Part shown: positions 16,655 through 25,649 of the stretch, one piece after another
Layout: each line of letters begins with the position of its first letter
How positions within the stretch are numbered: position 1 is the first letter of the stretch
Assembly: GCA_964399545.1 (NCBI GenBank)
Contig: CAYNRG010000002.1
Coordinates: 1 to 64,000 of the forward strand
Length of the DNA stretch: 64,000 nucleotides
Direction of reading: 5' to 3'
Origin: CAYNRG01 sp964399545
GTDB taxonomy: Bacteria > Bacillota_I > Bacilli_A > Erysipelotrichales > Erysipelotrichaceae
The notes under the pieces: generated by a model
The model's input: the letters and a program-made list of their open reading frames with translations, nothing else
Told to the model about the DNA's origin: nothing
The model's database searches: none
Program-made: the position numbers and the translations under genes

Positions 16655-19381
16655 TTAAAGGTAATTTTGGACGTAATTAAAAATATAAAAAATTTCTGAT
16701 ACTGGTATTTCGACACTATATTGATTTTCAACAACACTAAATACCTCTTTAATAATTTCAATAAATTCCTCATGCTGTTCCATAAACTCTGTCGGTTCAT
16801 TAATCAAGTTAATTTCATTTTTTAAAATTAATCGTTCAATCAAACAAGCGCAGTGAACGTATAATCCGACCTTGGTTGCTGGTAAAAGTGGCTTAGCAAA
16901 GTGAACCTCCATTTGCTCCACTAATTCTTCTACATCTTCTAACACCTTTTCTGCATTAAGAATAGTCAAATGGTTAACAATATTATTCAACGTAAAGTTT
17001 TTGATAATATTTTGCTTGAGTTCTTCTAATTCTTCTTGTGTACAATAATCTCCCATCAATTCTTCAAGTTCAATCATATCCGAGTTTAATACCAACTCTT
17101 CAATTGCAATAAACGGAATATCTTCCAAATATGGGTTCAGTGTTCCTACAATAAAAGAAACATCATATTTTTCAAAAATATAGTCCTCTTTTCCATTCTC
17201 TATTAGTTTTTTGTAATCGTAAGTAATCATATCTGCATCAATAGTGCGAGCAAGACTTCTTTTAAATAAATCTAGTATTTTTTCAGCCGCACCTATTCCT
17301 GTGGCACAGACAAAAAGAATCCCTTTTTTCTTAACTCGATTTTGAATGCATTTAAATTGTGCAACACTATTTTGACTAATAGTTTCCAGTGACTGAGCTA
17401 CATCCTCTCCTTTTTTTATTTTACTTCCTATAGCTAAAGCAAGTTTTGTGCTCACATGATTGATAATAGCAATATTCGTATTCTCGCTCCTTGTAATTCC
17501 TTTATAAATTTCTTCTAAAGAACCCATATCTACCAAAAGGATTAAATTATCAAAATAATTTTTAACTTTTAAGTAATCATTTAACTGTTTTATGATTTTA
17601 TCAATACTTACAGTCAATTCCATATCAATTGCATCAAAAATTGTTTCATTCAACATCTTATTCGCAGCATCTGCAATTGATGATGCTGTTGAATATCCGT
17701 GGCATAAGATAATTGCAACTGTTTTATTCAGTGTCTCCTCTTTTCTCAAATCACAGAATAACAGCATCAGTCGAATTTTCATCATTTCATCTACATCAAT
17801 ATCTAAATTGATTTCAATATTTTCAACAACTTCTGTTGCCATAGCATATTCTCTTGGATATTTTAGTTGAACCATGTTAGAGAGTTGCTGTATTTCTTTA
17901 TGATGTTCCCCTAACCATTTTTTTAAATCATATCTCAGCCAAGCATATTCTCCTAAATACCGCGAAACCAATAAAATATCATTGTTTCCAATTTTTAAAT
18001 TATACCGATTCATAACCATCGAAAAAATTTTATCTGTTACTTTCTTGGTAAAATCCATGTTAGGATTTGGATTTTTAATTCGCTCATACATAATATAGTC
18101 GCTATATTGTTCAATTGTTGTTTTCAGTTGATGCGACCACCATTGATTTTTCAATGGGTTTTCTTGATACTGTCGATAGCTTTCTAGCATTTTATCATAG
18201 ACAAAAATTAATTTGCTATCACTTGTGTTTGTCTGATAAGGAAAGTTTAATTTCATCATCTTCTGATCCCTTGTATCTTGTAATTTAAAGTTAAGAACAG
18301 GTGCTAACTGCAAAACATATTCAGGTAAGTTATACGCATGAATTTCTAGCACCTCATTTTTGCTTTGATTATTCAAAAATGCGTGTGCACAAGCAGCTTT
18401 AACACAATTGACTAGCCCTCCTACATTCCCTGGAATTGTTGTATCCATAAAAACTTGGTAAGCTAGTGCACTAATTTCAATACTTTGCTTAATTTCCTTC
18501 GACTCTTCTTTGAAGATGAGAGACAGCAAAGCCGCCTTCTCACTTCGTGGACGATTTTCTAATGTTGGAACCTTTACAAAAATTGGAATCCTTCTTAATA
18601 GCGTTCGAAGTAATACATCTTCAGGATTTTCTGTTGTTGCAAAAATTAGGCGAACCTTTGATTGATACCAACGCTCATTATCCCCTACACGATGAAAAAT
18701 ACCCTTATCCATAAAAAGAAATAATTTTTCTTGGCACTCTGCTTTTAAGCAATGAATTTCATCTAAGAATAAAACTCCGCCATCAGCTAACTGAATCAGC
18801 CCTGGATTATCTTTATCCGCTCCTGTATAAGCTCCTTTTGTATGACCAAATAAATTAGCTGTCAAGAGCTCTGGGTTATTCGCATACTCACTACAATTGA
18901 CCGCAATGAATTTACTCTCTTTTGAACAAACTAGATTTTTACTTGCAGCATAATCATACATGGTCTGAGCAATACGACTTTTCCCTGTTCCTGTTGCTCC
19001 ATTTAATAAAATAGGAAGACCACATGGTGGATAACTCATCGCTGCTTTACATTGCTCAATTGCATGTCTTAATGAACCTTGATACCCAATTAGTTTTTCA
19101 AAATCTGCTTTCTTTTCTTCCAATTCAGAAAAACTATTAAAGGTACTCTCTTCTAACTCTAACCCCAGTTCCTCTAAAGCACTCACCTCATAGAAATACA
19201 CTGGCCTTGTATTCACTTTAATGGCCTTTCTTTCTTGAATGAATTCATTTAAATATTGTGATACGCTTGTCCTACTTAAAAGGCATTCACTTGCTAATGA
19301 AGAAGTGGTAAAACATTCTTGCGGTATAAGTCCGTGTTGCTTCGTTTTTTGTTTCAGTAATTCTAATAATTTTTCACGCAT
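16655..19381 (-). CDS. levR: LevR-family sigma-54-dependent PTS activator
   Basis: A 908-residue activator. N-terminal helix-turn-helix (about 1-60, SLASECLLSRTSVSQYL); AAA+ sigma-54-interaction domain (about 100-340) with Walker A GATGTGKS, the GAFTGA-type loop as GAYTGA, and Walker B GGVLFLDEIH; then PRD1 (about 430-550), an EIIA-Man-like domain (AIILCHGYSTASS), an EIIB-like domain (ILFVCATGIGAAEKILDLF) and PRD2 at the C terminus. Family members respond to phosphorylation by HPr and by their cognate IIB and activate a mannose-family operon. Here the target is the -24/-12 promoter directly downstream. Symbol given for family type, not proven orthology. Confidence 0.9.
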   Translation of the reverse strand: MREKLLELLKQKTKQHGLIPQECFTTSSLASECLLSRTSVSQYLNEFIQERKAIKVNTRPVYFYEVSALEELGLELEESTFNSFSELEEKKADFEKLIGYQGSLRHAIEQCKAAMSYPPCGLPILLNGATGTGKSRIAQTMYDYAASKNLVCSKESKFIAVNCSEYANNPELLTANLFGHTKGAYTGADKDNPGLIQLADGGVLFLDEIHCLKAECQEKLFLFMDKGIFHRVGDNERWYQSKVRLIFATTENPEDVLLRTLLRRIPIFVKVPTLENRPRSEKAALLSLIFKEESKEIKQSIEISALAYQVFMDTTIPGNVGGLVNCVKAACAHAFLNNQSKNEVLEIHAYNLPEYVLQLAPVLNFKLQDTRDQKMMKLNFPYQTNTSDSKLIFVYDKMLESYRQYQENPLKNQWWSHQLKTTIEQYSDYIMYERIKNPNPNMDFTKKVTDKIFSMVMNRYNLKIGNNDILLVSRYLGEYAWLRYDLKKWLGEHHKEIQQLSNMVQLKYPREYAMATEVVENIEINLDIDVDEMMKIRLMLLFCDLRKEETLNKTVAIILCHGYSTASSIADAANKMLNETIFDAIDMELTVSIDKIIKQLNDYLKVKNYFDNLILLVDMGSLEEIYKGITRSENTNIAIINHVSTKLALAIGSKIKKGEDVAQSLETISQNSVAQFKCIQNRVKKKGILFVCATGIGAAEKILDLFKRSLARTIDADMITYDYKKLIENGKEDYIFEKYDVSFIVGTLNPYLEDIPFIAIEELVLNSDMIELEELMGDYCTQEELEELKQNIIKNFTLNNIVNHLTILNAEKVLEDVEELVEQMEVHFAKPLLPATKVGLYVHCACLIERLILKNEINLINEPTEFMEQHEEFIEIIKEVFSVVENQYSVEIPVSEIFYIFNYVQNYL

Positions 19382-19405
19382 AATTACACCTTCTTTATAC
19401 CTTTT

Positions 19406-19435
19406 ATTTTATCCTAAAGTTCTTCGTGTTACAAT
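19406..19435. promoter_or_regulatory. Overlapping divergent promoters of levR and rpoN
   Basis: Minus strand for levR: TTGTAA (plus 19429-19434), 17-bp spacer, TAAAAT (plus 19406-19411). Plus strand for rpoN: -10-like TACAAT at 19430-19435, with a weak TTTTAT at 19407-19412. The -10 of each unit coincides with the -35 of the other, so only one polymerase could bind at a time. Confidence 0.5.
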
Positions 19436-19455
19436 CAAGACAAGGGAGAAGTCCT

Positions 19456-20685
19456 ATGAAAATGAAACTCACCTATTCAGTTAAACCATCTCACCACTAC
19501 TCACTCAAGCAAGTCCAATCTCTTGCTTTTTTAAGTATGAACCAATTAGAAGTGGACAAGACGGTTCTTGCTGTAGCTGAAGAAAATCCATTATTGGAAA
19601 TCTCTCCTACTTATTTTACCAAAGGAGCTATTCCCTTGCCTGATTCACTTAGCAATCAAGAACCTAGTTTAATGGATGAGCTCCTCTTTCAATGTAATAC
19701 GAGTTCCTTTCAACATAAAAAAACAGCACGCTATTTAATTCAATGTCTAGATAGCAATGGCTATCTAACGATCCCTCTTTCTACACTAAAGAAAGACTTA
19801 TCCATTTCTATGTCTCAATTAAAGAAAGCTCTTGCTTTTATTCAAACACTTTCTCCTAAAGGTGTTGGAGCTACTACTTTGAAAGAGTGTCTTGAAATTC
19901 AGTGTCGTGATTTAAAGACCTCCAATTCTGATCTATTAATCAAAACACTCTCCTATTTACCAGACCTTGCAAAAGGTCACTTTAAAAAAGTAGCTTGCAC
20001 CTGTCAATCTTCTGAGAAAGAAATTAGGCATTGCTTTGAACTCATCAAAACTTGCAACCCTAAGCCTGGAGCATCTTTCGCTTCTTTAGCGCCTACTTTA
20101 ATTCCAGAAATTTCAATTACACTTGAAGAGGAGCAACTTCTTATTCAAATTCAAGATATTACTCAGTTTATAACATTGAACTCTCCTCTATCTTCTTCCG
20201 ACAAAGAAGCTACTGATTACCTTAAAAAAAAGACACAACAAATTCATACACTTTTACATGCTCTGCATAAAAGGAATAAAACTCTCCATGAAGTTTGTCG
20301 TGTGATTATCGATGCACAACAAGATTTTTTTATTCATGGTGCTGCTTTAAAGCCACTCACCTACCAAGCTGTGGCAACCCTTTTACAACGCCATCCATCA
20401 ACCATTTTTCGTTGTGTTCAAGCCAAGGCTTTTCTTTTCAACCAACAAGTGTACTTGCTGTCATCCCTTTTTTCAAATGAAGTATGCAATGGAGTGAGTA
20501 GTGACTGGATTAAAAAACAAATTCTGCACCTCATTGAAAATGAAGATAAAAACCACCCACTCACCGACCAACAACTCTTGACTCATTTTCAACAAAATAA
20601 CATTACTGTTTCTCGACGTGCGCTTGCAAAGTACAGGAATCAACTTCATATCCCTAATTCTTTTCAACGAAAAATCAAACCTTAG
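19456..20685 (+). CDS. rpoN: RNA polymerase sigma-54 factor (RpoN)
   Basis: A 409-residue sigma-54. The N-terminal region I is present (KPSHHYSLKQVQSLAFLSMNQLE, and EENPLLEI). The C-terminal part has the helix-turn-helix LQRHPSTIFRCVQAKAF and the RpoN box VSRRALAKYRNQL (consensus ARRTVAKYREQL) that reads the -24 element. It is shorter than proteobacterial RpoN, as is usual in Bacillota. ATG at 19456 with GGGAGAAG upstream; the in-frame GTG at 19426 lies before the likely transcript start. Divergent from levR, next to its likely target promoter. Its 3' end overlaps the convergent orphan IIB gene by 11 bases. Confidence 0.93.
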   Translation: MKMKLTYSVKPSHHYSLKQVQSLAFLSMNQLEVDKTVLAVAEENPLLEISPTYFTKGAIPLPDSLSNQEPSLMDELLFQCNTSSFQHKKTARYLIQCLDSNGYLTIPLSTLKKDLSISMSQLKKALAFIQTLSPKGVGATTLKECLEIQCRDLKTSNSDLLIKTLSYLPDLAKGHFKKVACTCQSSEKEIRHCFELIKTCNPKPGASFASLAPTLIPEISITLEEEQLLIQIQDITQFITLNSPLSSSDKEATDYLKKKTQQIHTLLHALHKRNKTLHEVCRVIIDAQQDFFIHGAALKPLTYQAVATLLQRHPSTIFRCVQAKAFLFNQQVYLLSSLFSNEVCNGVSSDWIKKQILHLIENEDKNHPLTDQQLLTHFQQNNITVSRRALAKYRNQLHIPNSFQRKIKP

Positions 20686-21178
20686 CTTTTAAGTCTTCTA
20701 CCGTACGAACATCTTCCCGATGTGACCCTGGAACATCTTGGATAAAACATGTCACGTTACAATCCATTAAATACTGAAGTGCCTCAATATCTTCTTGATT
20801 CACATATACTTTTTTAGATAATGCCACCTTACCTTTTTTATAGTGCATGTTCCCTAGATTAACCTCTTTAATAGGAACGCCTTTTCTTACTAGTTGGGCC
20901 GCAGTTAAAACATCTGAGATTACCACAAACATTCTCACATGGTCTTGACTTTCTTGAAGAGACTTAACAAATCCATCAACTGAAAAAAAGCGAATTGGCA
21001 TATTTCCTGATTGTGCAACAAACTCCATCAACCTTTGTTGCAAAGGATTTAAAAGAACTAGATCATCAACCACAATAAGTACATTCGCACCAATGCTCGC
21101 TGACCATGGTCCACCTACCTGACCATGTACTAGTCGATTATCTACGCGAACCAGTATTATTTTTCCTCGAATTTCCAT
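20675..21178 (-). CDS. Orphan PTS mannose-family EIIB
   Basis: A 167-residue IIB domain with phospho-acceptor His18 in VRVDNRLVHGQVG. It stands alone, convergent with rpoN (11-base overlap), with no IIA, IIC or IID attached. The closest relative in the window is the IIB of the sigma-54 operon. It may deliver an alternative IIB to that transporter, or act as a signalling partner of LevR, which is phosphorylated by IIB in known systems (inference). ATG at 21178 with AGAGGAT upstream. Confidence 0.85.
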   Translation of the reverse strand: MEIRGKIILVRVDNRLVHGQVGGPWSASIGANVLIVVDDLVLLNPLQQRLMEFVAQSGNMPIRFFSVDGFVKSLQESQDHVRMFVVISDVLTAAQLVRKGVPIKEVNLGNMHYKKGKVALSKKVYVNQEDIEALQYLMDCNVTCFIQDVPGSHREDVRTVEDLKAKV

Positions 21179-21213
21179 GACTCTATCCTCTTCCTGTTTA
21201 CCTTATTTCTTTT

Positions 21214-21242
21214 ATCCTATCGCAAATTTTTTCCTCTTGCAA
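21214..21242 (-). promoter_or_regulatory. Sigma-A promoter of the orphan EIIB gene
   Basis: Minus strand TTGCAA (plus 21237-21242), 17-bp spacer, TAGGAT (plus 21214-21219). A nearby GG-N9-GC resembles a sigma-54 element but its spacing is wrong. Confidence 0.45.
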
Positions 21243-21386
21243 CCAGACTTGATTCTCTGATTATTTTAAATCTTTAGCTTGTTTGTAACACTACCGATAC
21301 TTTTATGGTTCAATAATACATCCAGTTATAGAAAAATGAAGATAGCTATGCTATATTAGTTACAGTATAAGGATGATGGATGCACG

Positions 21387-22259
21387 ATGAAAATAAACGA
21401 CCCGCTTAAACAAAAATTAAGGTTTCTCTATAATCTAGTCTTTTCTTTAGAAGGCAGTCTTTTTCGCTATTCTCTTGCTTATAGCTTATTATTAGCACTA
21501 CTACCCATGGTTATTGCGGTTGTGGTTCTTTTTCAAAATTCAATTCTTTTTGATATTCAAATTATTTTTAACTTTCTTTATCGTTTCATCCCTGAAGAAC
21601 TCATTGGTAGCTTTATCCTCTATGTTACCGACCGAAGCTATCCCAATATACCGACCTTAATTATCTCGCTAATTTTCACTCTTTCTCTCGCGAGTCGAAG
21701 TATTTACTCCTTTATGCTTATTAGTGCAAAATACGATGAATATACTTTACCTAAATTTATTATCCGAATCAAAGCTTTCTTACTTTTCATTGTTCTTTTA
21801 GCTACAACATTCTTCTTAGCTATTTTCTTTGCACTCTTCCCTTTTGCAAATTATATCCGAAACTTACTCATCCTTTTTGGAATGTTTTTACTTTTCTTGC
21901 TTTTTTACCGTGTTCTATCTTTTGAAAAAAAGCCCCTTTCTTATGGTGTTATTGGTGCTGCCTTTACTTCAATCACGCTGAGTCTAACTGGTTTTCTTTT
22001 CTTATTTCTAGTTCGTCATTTTACTTCATATGCCAGTGTTTATGGACCTCTTGCCGGTTTAGTTGTTACACTGCTTTCACTTTATATTATTGCTAATATT
22101 ATTTATTTTGGCTACTGTTTAAACCTTGTCTTTAGTCCTAGTTCTCCTATGCGAGAATATAAACATCACCAACATTATGTAGCTATCCTCGCTTTCTTAG
22201 ATAGACTAAAGGAACGGGGACGCAAACAATTTTACAAAAAAGACCCAAACCAAGATTAA
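21387..22259 (+). CDS. YihY/BrkB-family inner membrane protein
   Basis: A 290-residue protein with six or more membrane helices and the family pattern (RYSLAYSLLLALLPMVIAVV early, SIYSFMLISAKYDEY in the middle, ASVYGPLAGLVVTLLSLYI late). The family was once called ribonuclease BN by mistake and has no proven enzymatic role; a transport or envelope function is usual speculation. ATG at 21387 with AAGGATG upstream. No clear functional link to the neighbouring PTS genes. Confidence 0.85.
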   Translation: MKINDPLKQKLRFLYNLVFSLEGSLFRYSLAYSLLLALLPMVIAVVVLFQNSILFDIQIIFNFLYRFIPEELIGSFILYVTDRSYPNIPTLIISLIFTLSLASRSIYSFMLISAKYDEYTLPKFIIRIKAFLLFIVLLATTFFLAIFFALFPFANYIRNLLILFGMFLLFLLFYRVLSFEKKPLSYGVIGAAFTSITLSLTGFLFLFLVRHFTSYASVYGPLAGLVVTLLSLYIIANIIYFGYCLNLVFSPSSPMREYKHHQHYVAILAFLDRLKERGRKQFYKKDPNQD

Positions 22260-22316
22260 TTTAATCAATAAAACAAATGGATTAATTCAAAATTTAATAA
22301 AAATAAAAATAAGGGG

Positions 22317-22345
22317 TTGTATTCTAACCTCTTTTCCTATAAGAT
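22317..22345 (+). promoter_or_regulatory. Promoter of the lysine-riboswitch operon
   Basis: TTGTAT (22317-22322), 17-bp spacer, TAAGAT (22340-22345). The predicted start near 22352 is just upstream of the riboswitch P1 stem. Confidence 0.6.
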
Positions 22346-22351
22346 AGTAAA

Positions 22352-22568
22352 AAAGATGATAGAGGTGCAAGTCTTAAGAGTAGATGGTGGAGAAGACATT
22401 CTGTGAACCCATCCAAAGGAAGCCTTGCCGAAGAAGATAGCGTGGTAATGTTATTTTCTGGTTATTGGAATAACATTCCCATAACTCCTGCTTTTTAAGC
22501 AGAGGAGCTATCGATACAACATTCATTCTTGAAGGTTGCATTGATAGATGTAATCTTCTTTTTATATT
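22352..22568 (+). promoter_or_regulatory. Lysine riboswitch (L box) with transcription terminator
   Basis: Core elements in order: GATAGAGGTGC (22358-22368), AAGAGTAGA, ATTCTGTGAACCC, GCCGAAGAAGATAG, TTTTCTGGTTATTGG and the closing GGAGCTATC (to 22512), matching the lysC leader pattern. P1 is GATAG (22358-22362) with CTATC (22508-22512). Terminator: GAAGGTTGCAT (22531-22541) with ATGTAATCTTC (22548-22558), two G-U pairs, then TTTTTAT. Antiterminator: CTATCGAT (22508-22515) with ATTGATAG (22540-22547). P1 and the antiterminator share the same strand, so lysine binding should favour termination. Confidence 0.93.
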
Positions 22569-22583
22569 AGAATGGAGAATTTT

Positions 22584-23942
22584 ATGACAAACAAAAATCA
22601 ACAGAATCAACTAAAAAGAGAAATTGGAGCCTTTGGTGGTTTCAATATTCTCACCGGAATCATGATTGGATCGGGAATCTTCTACTTAGGAAGCTATGTC
22701 TTGCTTCGAACAGGAATGTCTCAAGGATTGGCTTTGCTAGTTTGGATTATCGGAGGACTAATCACTTTGCTCTCTGGGCTTTGCTTTGCTGAACTTGGAG
22801 CAATGATGCCCGAAACTGGAGGAACCTATATCTACCTTGGAAAAGCTTATGGCAAACTTGTTGCCTTCATGAGTGGGTCTACTGGATATATTTTAGGAAG
22901 TTGTGGTTCTATTGCCGCTATTGCTTTAGCTAGCGCCAATGTAATCTCCCCTATTTTAAATTTATCTCCTTTACAAGTTAAATTTTTTGCAATCGCTTTA
23001 ATTTTAATCTTAAGTGGAATTAACTACTATGGAGTGAAATTAGGATCAGCAATTCAAAATGTTTTTACAATTTCTAAGCTAATCCCCATTGTTTTAATTA
23101 TTGGGCTAGGTATCTTTGCTGGAACGAATTCAGTGGATTTATCCATTTCTCCTGCAAATAACCCTTCTGCTCCTGAACTCATTCAAATGATTGCTTTTGC
23201 TACTTTGGCTACTTTTTGGGCCTATGAGGGGTGGACAAACTTAAACGTTATTGCCGGGGAAATTAAAAATCCTAAGCGCAATCTTCCTTTAGCAATCATT
23301 TCTTCAATTGTCGTTGTTGCCGTTTTATATGTTTTATTCAATTATTCAATTTATCGTGTTCTAAGCCCTTCGGAAATTATGGCTAGCTTTGAAGCTGAGA
23401 GTTATTACCTTGGAACCTTGGCCTCTGAAAGACTTCTTGGATCATTTGGAAAATCACTAGTTACCGGAACAATGATGATCGCTATGATTGGAGCTGTTCA
23501 TGGATGTATTCTTGTTTTTCCACGCTCTTTATTCTCTATGAGTAATGATGGAACAATCTTTAAAGTCTTCGGAAAAGTTCATCCACAACACAAAACACCT
23601 TCTAATGCTATCCTTGTCACTGCATTGATTTCAATTCTGCTTGTTTTTAGCAATGATTTAAATCAGTTAACAACTTTAGTTACTTTTTCATCCTTAATCT
23701 TCAATGCGCTCATATTTATGTCTATCTATATCTTTCGTAAAAAGAACCCTGATATGGAGCGCCCTTATAAAGTATGGGGATTTCCATTCACTCCAGCTCT
23801 TGCAACCTTAGTTATGATTGGGATGATTTTCAATACATTTATTGCTGAGCAGCGAACATCTATCTTAGGTACTCTTGTCACTTTAGCCTCTGTCCTACTT
23901 TATTTCTTCTATCAACATCTTAAAAAGAAAGGAATTGAATAA
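22584..23942 (+). CDS. APC-family amino acid permease under lysine riboswitch control
   Basis: A 452-residue, 12-helix permease of the APC superfamily (LAT/SteT/FrlA-like branch). The first helix has the substrate-backbone motif GIMIGSGIFYLG. Other landmarks: CFAELGAMMPETGGTYIYL, TFWAYEGWTNLNVIAGEIKNPKRNLPLA and HPQHKTPSNAI. The branch contains serine/threonine exchangers and the fructoselysine porter FrlA. The lysine riboswitch implies the substrate is lysine or a compound that yields lysine. ATG at 22584 with GGAG at 22574-22577; an upstream in-frame ATG at 22572 overlaps that site. Operon with the amidohydrolase 2 bases downstream. Confidence 0.88.
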   Translation: MTNKNQQNQLKREIGAFGGFNILTGIMIGSGIFYLGSYVLLRTGMSQGLALLVWIIGGLITLLSGLCFAELGAMMPETGGTYIYLGKAYGKLVAFMSGSTGYILGSCGSIAAIALASANVISPILNLSPLQVKFFAIALILILSGINYYGVKLGSAIQNVFTISKLIPIVLIIGLGIFAGTNSVDLSISPANNPSAPELIQMIAFATLATFWAYEGWTNLNVIAGEIKNPKRNLPLAIISSIVVVAVLYVLFNYSIYRVLSPSEIMASFEAESYYLGTLASERLLGSFGKSLVTGTMMIAMIGAVHGCILVFPRSLFSMSNDGTIFKVFGKVHPQHKTPSNAILVTALISILLVFSNDLNQLTTLVTFSSLIFNALIFMSIYIFRKKNPDMERPYKVWGFPFTPALATLVMIGMIFNTFIAEQRTSILGTLVTLASVLLYFFYQHLKKKGIE

Positions 23943-23944
23943 TT

Positions 23945-25558
23945 ATGACTACCTTACTTCTTAATGGAAAAATTCTTCAACCTGGGGGAACCTTCTGTGA
24001 GGCTCTCTGTATTGAAAATCAACGAATCACCCATGTTGGCAACAATGAAGAAATTTCCCAATTCAAAACAGCTTCTTCCACAATTATTGATGCTCAAGGA
24101 AAATTAGTTCTTCCTGGATTCAATGACTCTCATCTTCACTTCTTTGCGCTAGGAGCATTTCTATCAAGTGTGAATTGTTATGGACTAACTTCCATTGAAG
24201 CAATCATTAATCAAGGGAAAGAATTTCTTCGCAATCATCCAAGTAAAGAAAACCAAGCTGTCATTGGGATGGGGTGGAATCAAGATTATTTTATTGATGA
24301 GAAGCGTTTATTAAATCGTCACGACCTCGATAAAATTTCGACTACCGTTCCTCTCATATTTAAACGAACTTGCATTCATGTAGCTGTTTGTAACACAAAA
24401 GCTTTAGAACTTGCTAAAATTACAAAAGACACTCCTCAAGTTGAAGGTGGAACCTTTGAAGTAGATGAGCACGGTCATCCAACTGGAGTCTTTAATGAAA
24501 ATGCTCAAAGTCTTCTTGAGTGTTTAGAACCGAAAGTAACCTTAGAACAAGTAAAAGAGTATCTCTTAACCGCGACCAATCATGCTCTTTGTCATGGATT
24601 AACCTCCGTGCAAGTTGGTGATTTATCTCAAGATAGGCCTGAATTTTCATTAATCATCCCCGCTTATAAGCAACTCATTCAAGAGGGTAAAATTCCTATT
24701 CGAATTAATTTGCAATGTTGCTTTTTTGATCCAACTTCTTTTCAAAAATTTATCGATCTTGGATATAGTACTGGATATGGAGATGATCACTTTAAGATAG
24801 GTCCGTTGAAGTTATTTGTAGATGGATCTCTTGGAGCCAGAACTGCACTAATGCGCCAACCTTATAAAGATAATCCAGAAACTAACGGCATCGCGTGCCT
24901 TTCCCAAGACCAACTAAATGGACTTGTCTCCTTAGCAAATACCAATAAATTTCAGGTCCTTGTCCATGCTATCGGTGATGAAGCTATTCATCGTGTTCTT
25001 ACTAGCTATGAAAGTCTAGGGAATTCTAGAAATCCTTTACGTCATGCAATTAATCACTGCCAAATCACCGACTTCAATTTATTAAAAAGATTTCAACAGT
25101 CTAACATCTTAGCACTAGTTCAACCTATCTTCTTACACTACGATCTACATATAGTTGAAGATCGTGTTGGCAAAGAACTAGCTTCTTCCTCTTATGCTTT
25201 TAATACAATGGAGAAATTAGGGTTATCCATTGCTTATGGAACCGATGCTCCTGTCGAAGATTTAAATCCATTTAACTGTATCTCTTGTGCTGTAACAAGA
25301 AAAGACTTGAACGACCATCCTACTCAAGGATTTTATCCTGAGGAATCTGTGTCTGTGCTTACAGCTATTGAACGCTATACACTTGGTGGAGCTTATGCTT
25401 CTTTTGAAGAAAATATCAAAGGAAGTTTAGAAGTCGGAAAAGTTGCCGATTTAATTATTCTTGATCAAGACTTATTTACTATTAGTCCTGAACAAATTAA
25501 AGATACATCGGTCTCTTTAACCATGATTGATGGAAAAGTTGTTTATCAACAATCTTAA
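23945..25558 (+). CDS. YtcJ-like metal-dependent amidohydrolase
   Basis: A 537-residue amidohydrolase of the YtcJ/PF07969 family. Metal ligands visible: GFNDSHLHFF (HxH) near residue 62, VHAIGDEAIH, NHCQITD and the late Asp in YGTDAPVEDLNP. The C-terminal composite domain ends with KVADLIILDQDLF. Such enzymes hydrolyse amide or ring bonds; AepA-type members are poorly characterised. Its position after the lysine-controlled permease suggests it releases lysine or a precursor from an imported conjugate (inference). ATG at 23945, AAAGGAATTG upstream overlapping the permease end. Confidence 0.85.
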   Translation: MTTLLLNGKILQPGGTFCEALCIENQRITHVGNNEEISQFKTASSTIIDAQGKLVLPGFNDSHLHFFALGAFLSSVNCYGLTSIEAIINQGKEFLRNHPSKENQAVIGMGWNQDYFIDEKRLLNRHDLDKISTTVPLIFKRTCIHVAVCNTKALELAKITKDTPQVEGGTFEVDEHGHPTGVFNENAQSLLECLEPKVTLEQVKEYLLTATNHALCHGLTSVQVGDLSQDRPEFSLIIPAYKQLIQEGKIPIRINLQCCFFDPTSFQKFIDLGYSTGYGDDHFKIGPLKLFVDGSLGARTALMRQPYKDNPETNGIACLSQDQLNGLVSLANTNKFQVLVHAIGDEAIHRVLTSYESLGNSRNPLRHAINHCQITDFNLLKRFQQSNILALVQPIFLHYDLHIVEDRVGKELASSSYAFNTMEKLGLSIAYGTDAPVEDLNPFNCISCAVTRKDLNDHPTQGFYPEESVSVLTAIERYTLGGAYASFEENIKGSLEVGKVADLIILDQDLFTISPEQIKDTSVSLTMIDGKVVYQQS

Positions 25559-25592
25559 AAAATCCTCATTAGATAACCTAATGGGGATTTTT
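25558..25592. terminator. Bidirectional terminator
   Basis: 15-bp stem AAAAATCCTCATTAG / CTAATGGGGATTTTT (25558-25572 and 25578-25592, one mismatch-type G-U pair). T runs are available on both strands, serving the amidohydrolase operon and the convergent third PTS operon. Confidence 0.9.
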
Positions 25593-25649
25593 AATTTGAC
25601 GATTATATTCAAATTTACTTCATTATATTTCTTTTTTTATCTCTTAACT

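Noticed and set aside
21214..21242. GG-N9-GC element upstream of the orphan EIIB, like a sigma-54 promoter
   Set aside because: RpoN promoters need exactly 10 bases between GG and GC; here there are 9, and a sigma-A promoter fits with correct spacing.
22374..22610. 78-codon open frame on the minus strand
   Set aside because: It is the complement of the lysine riboswitch and the permease start; no ribosome site or family match.
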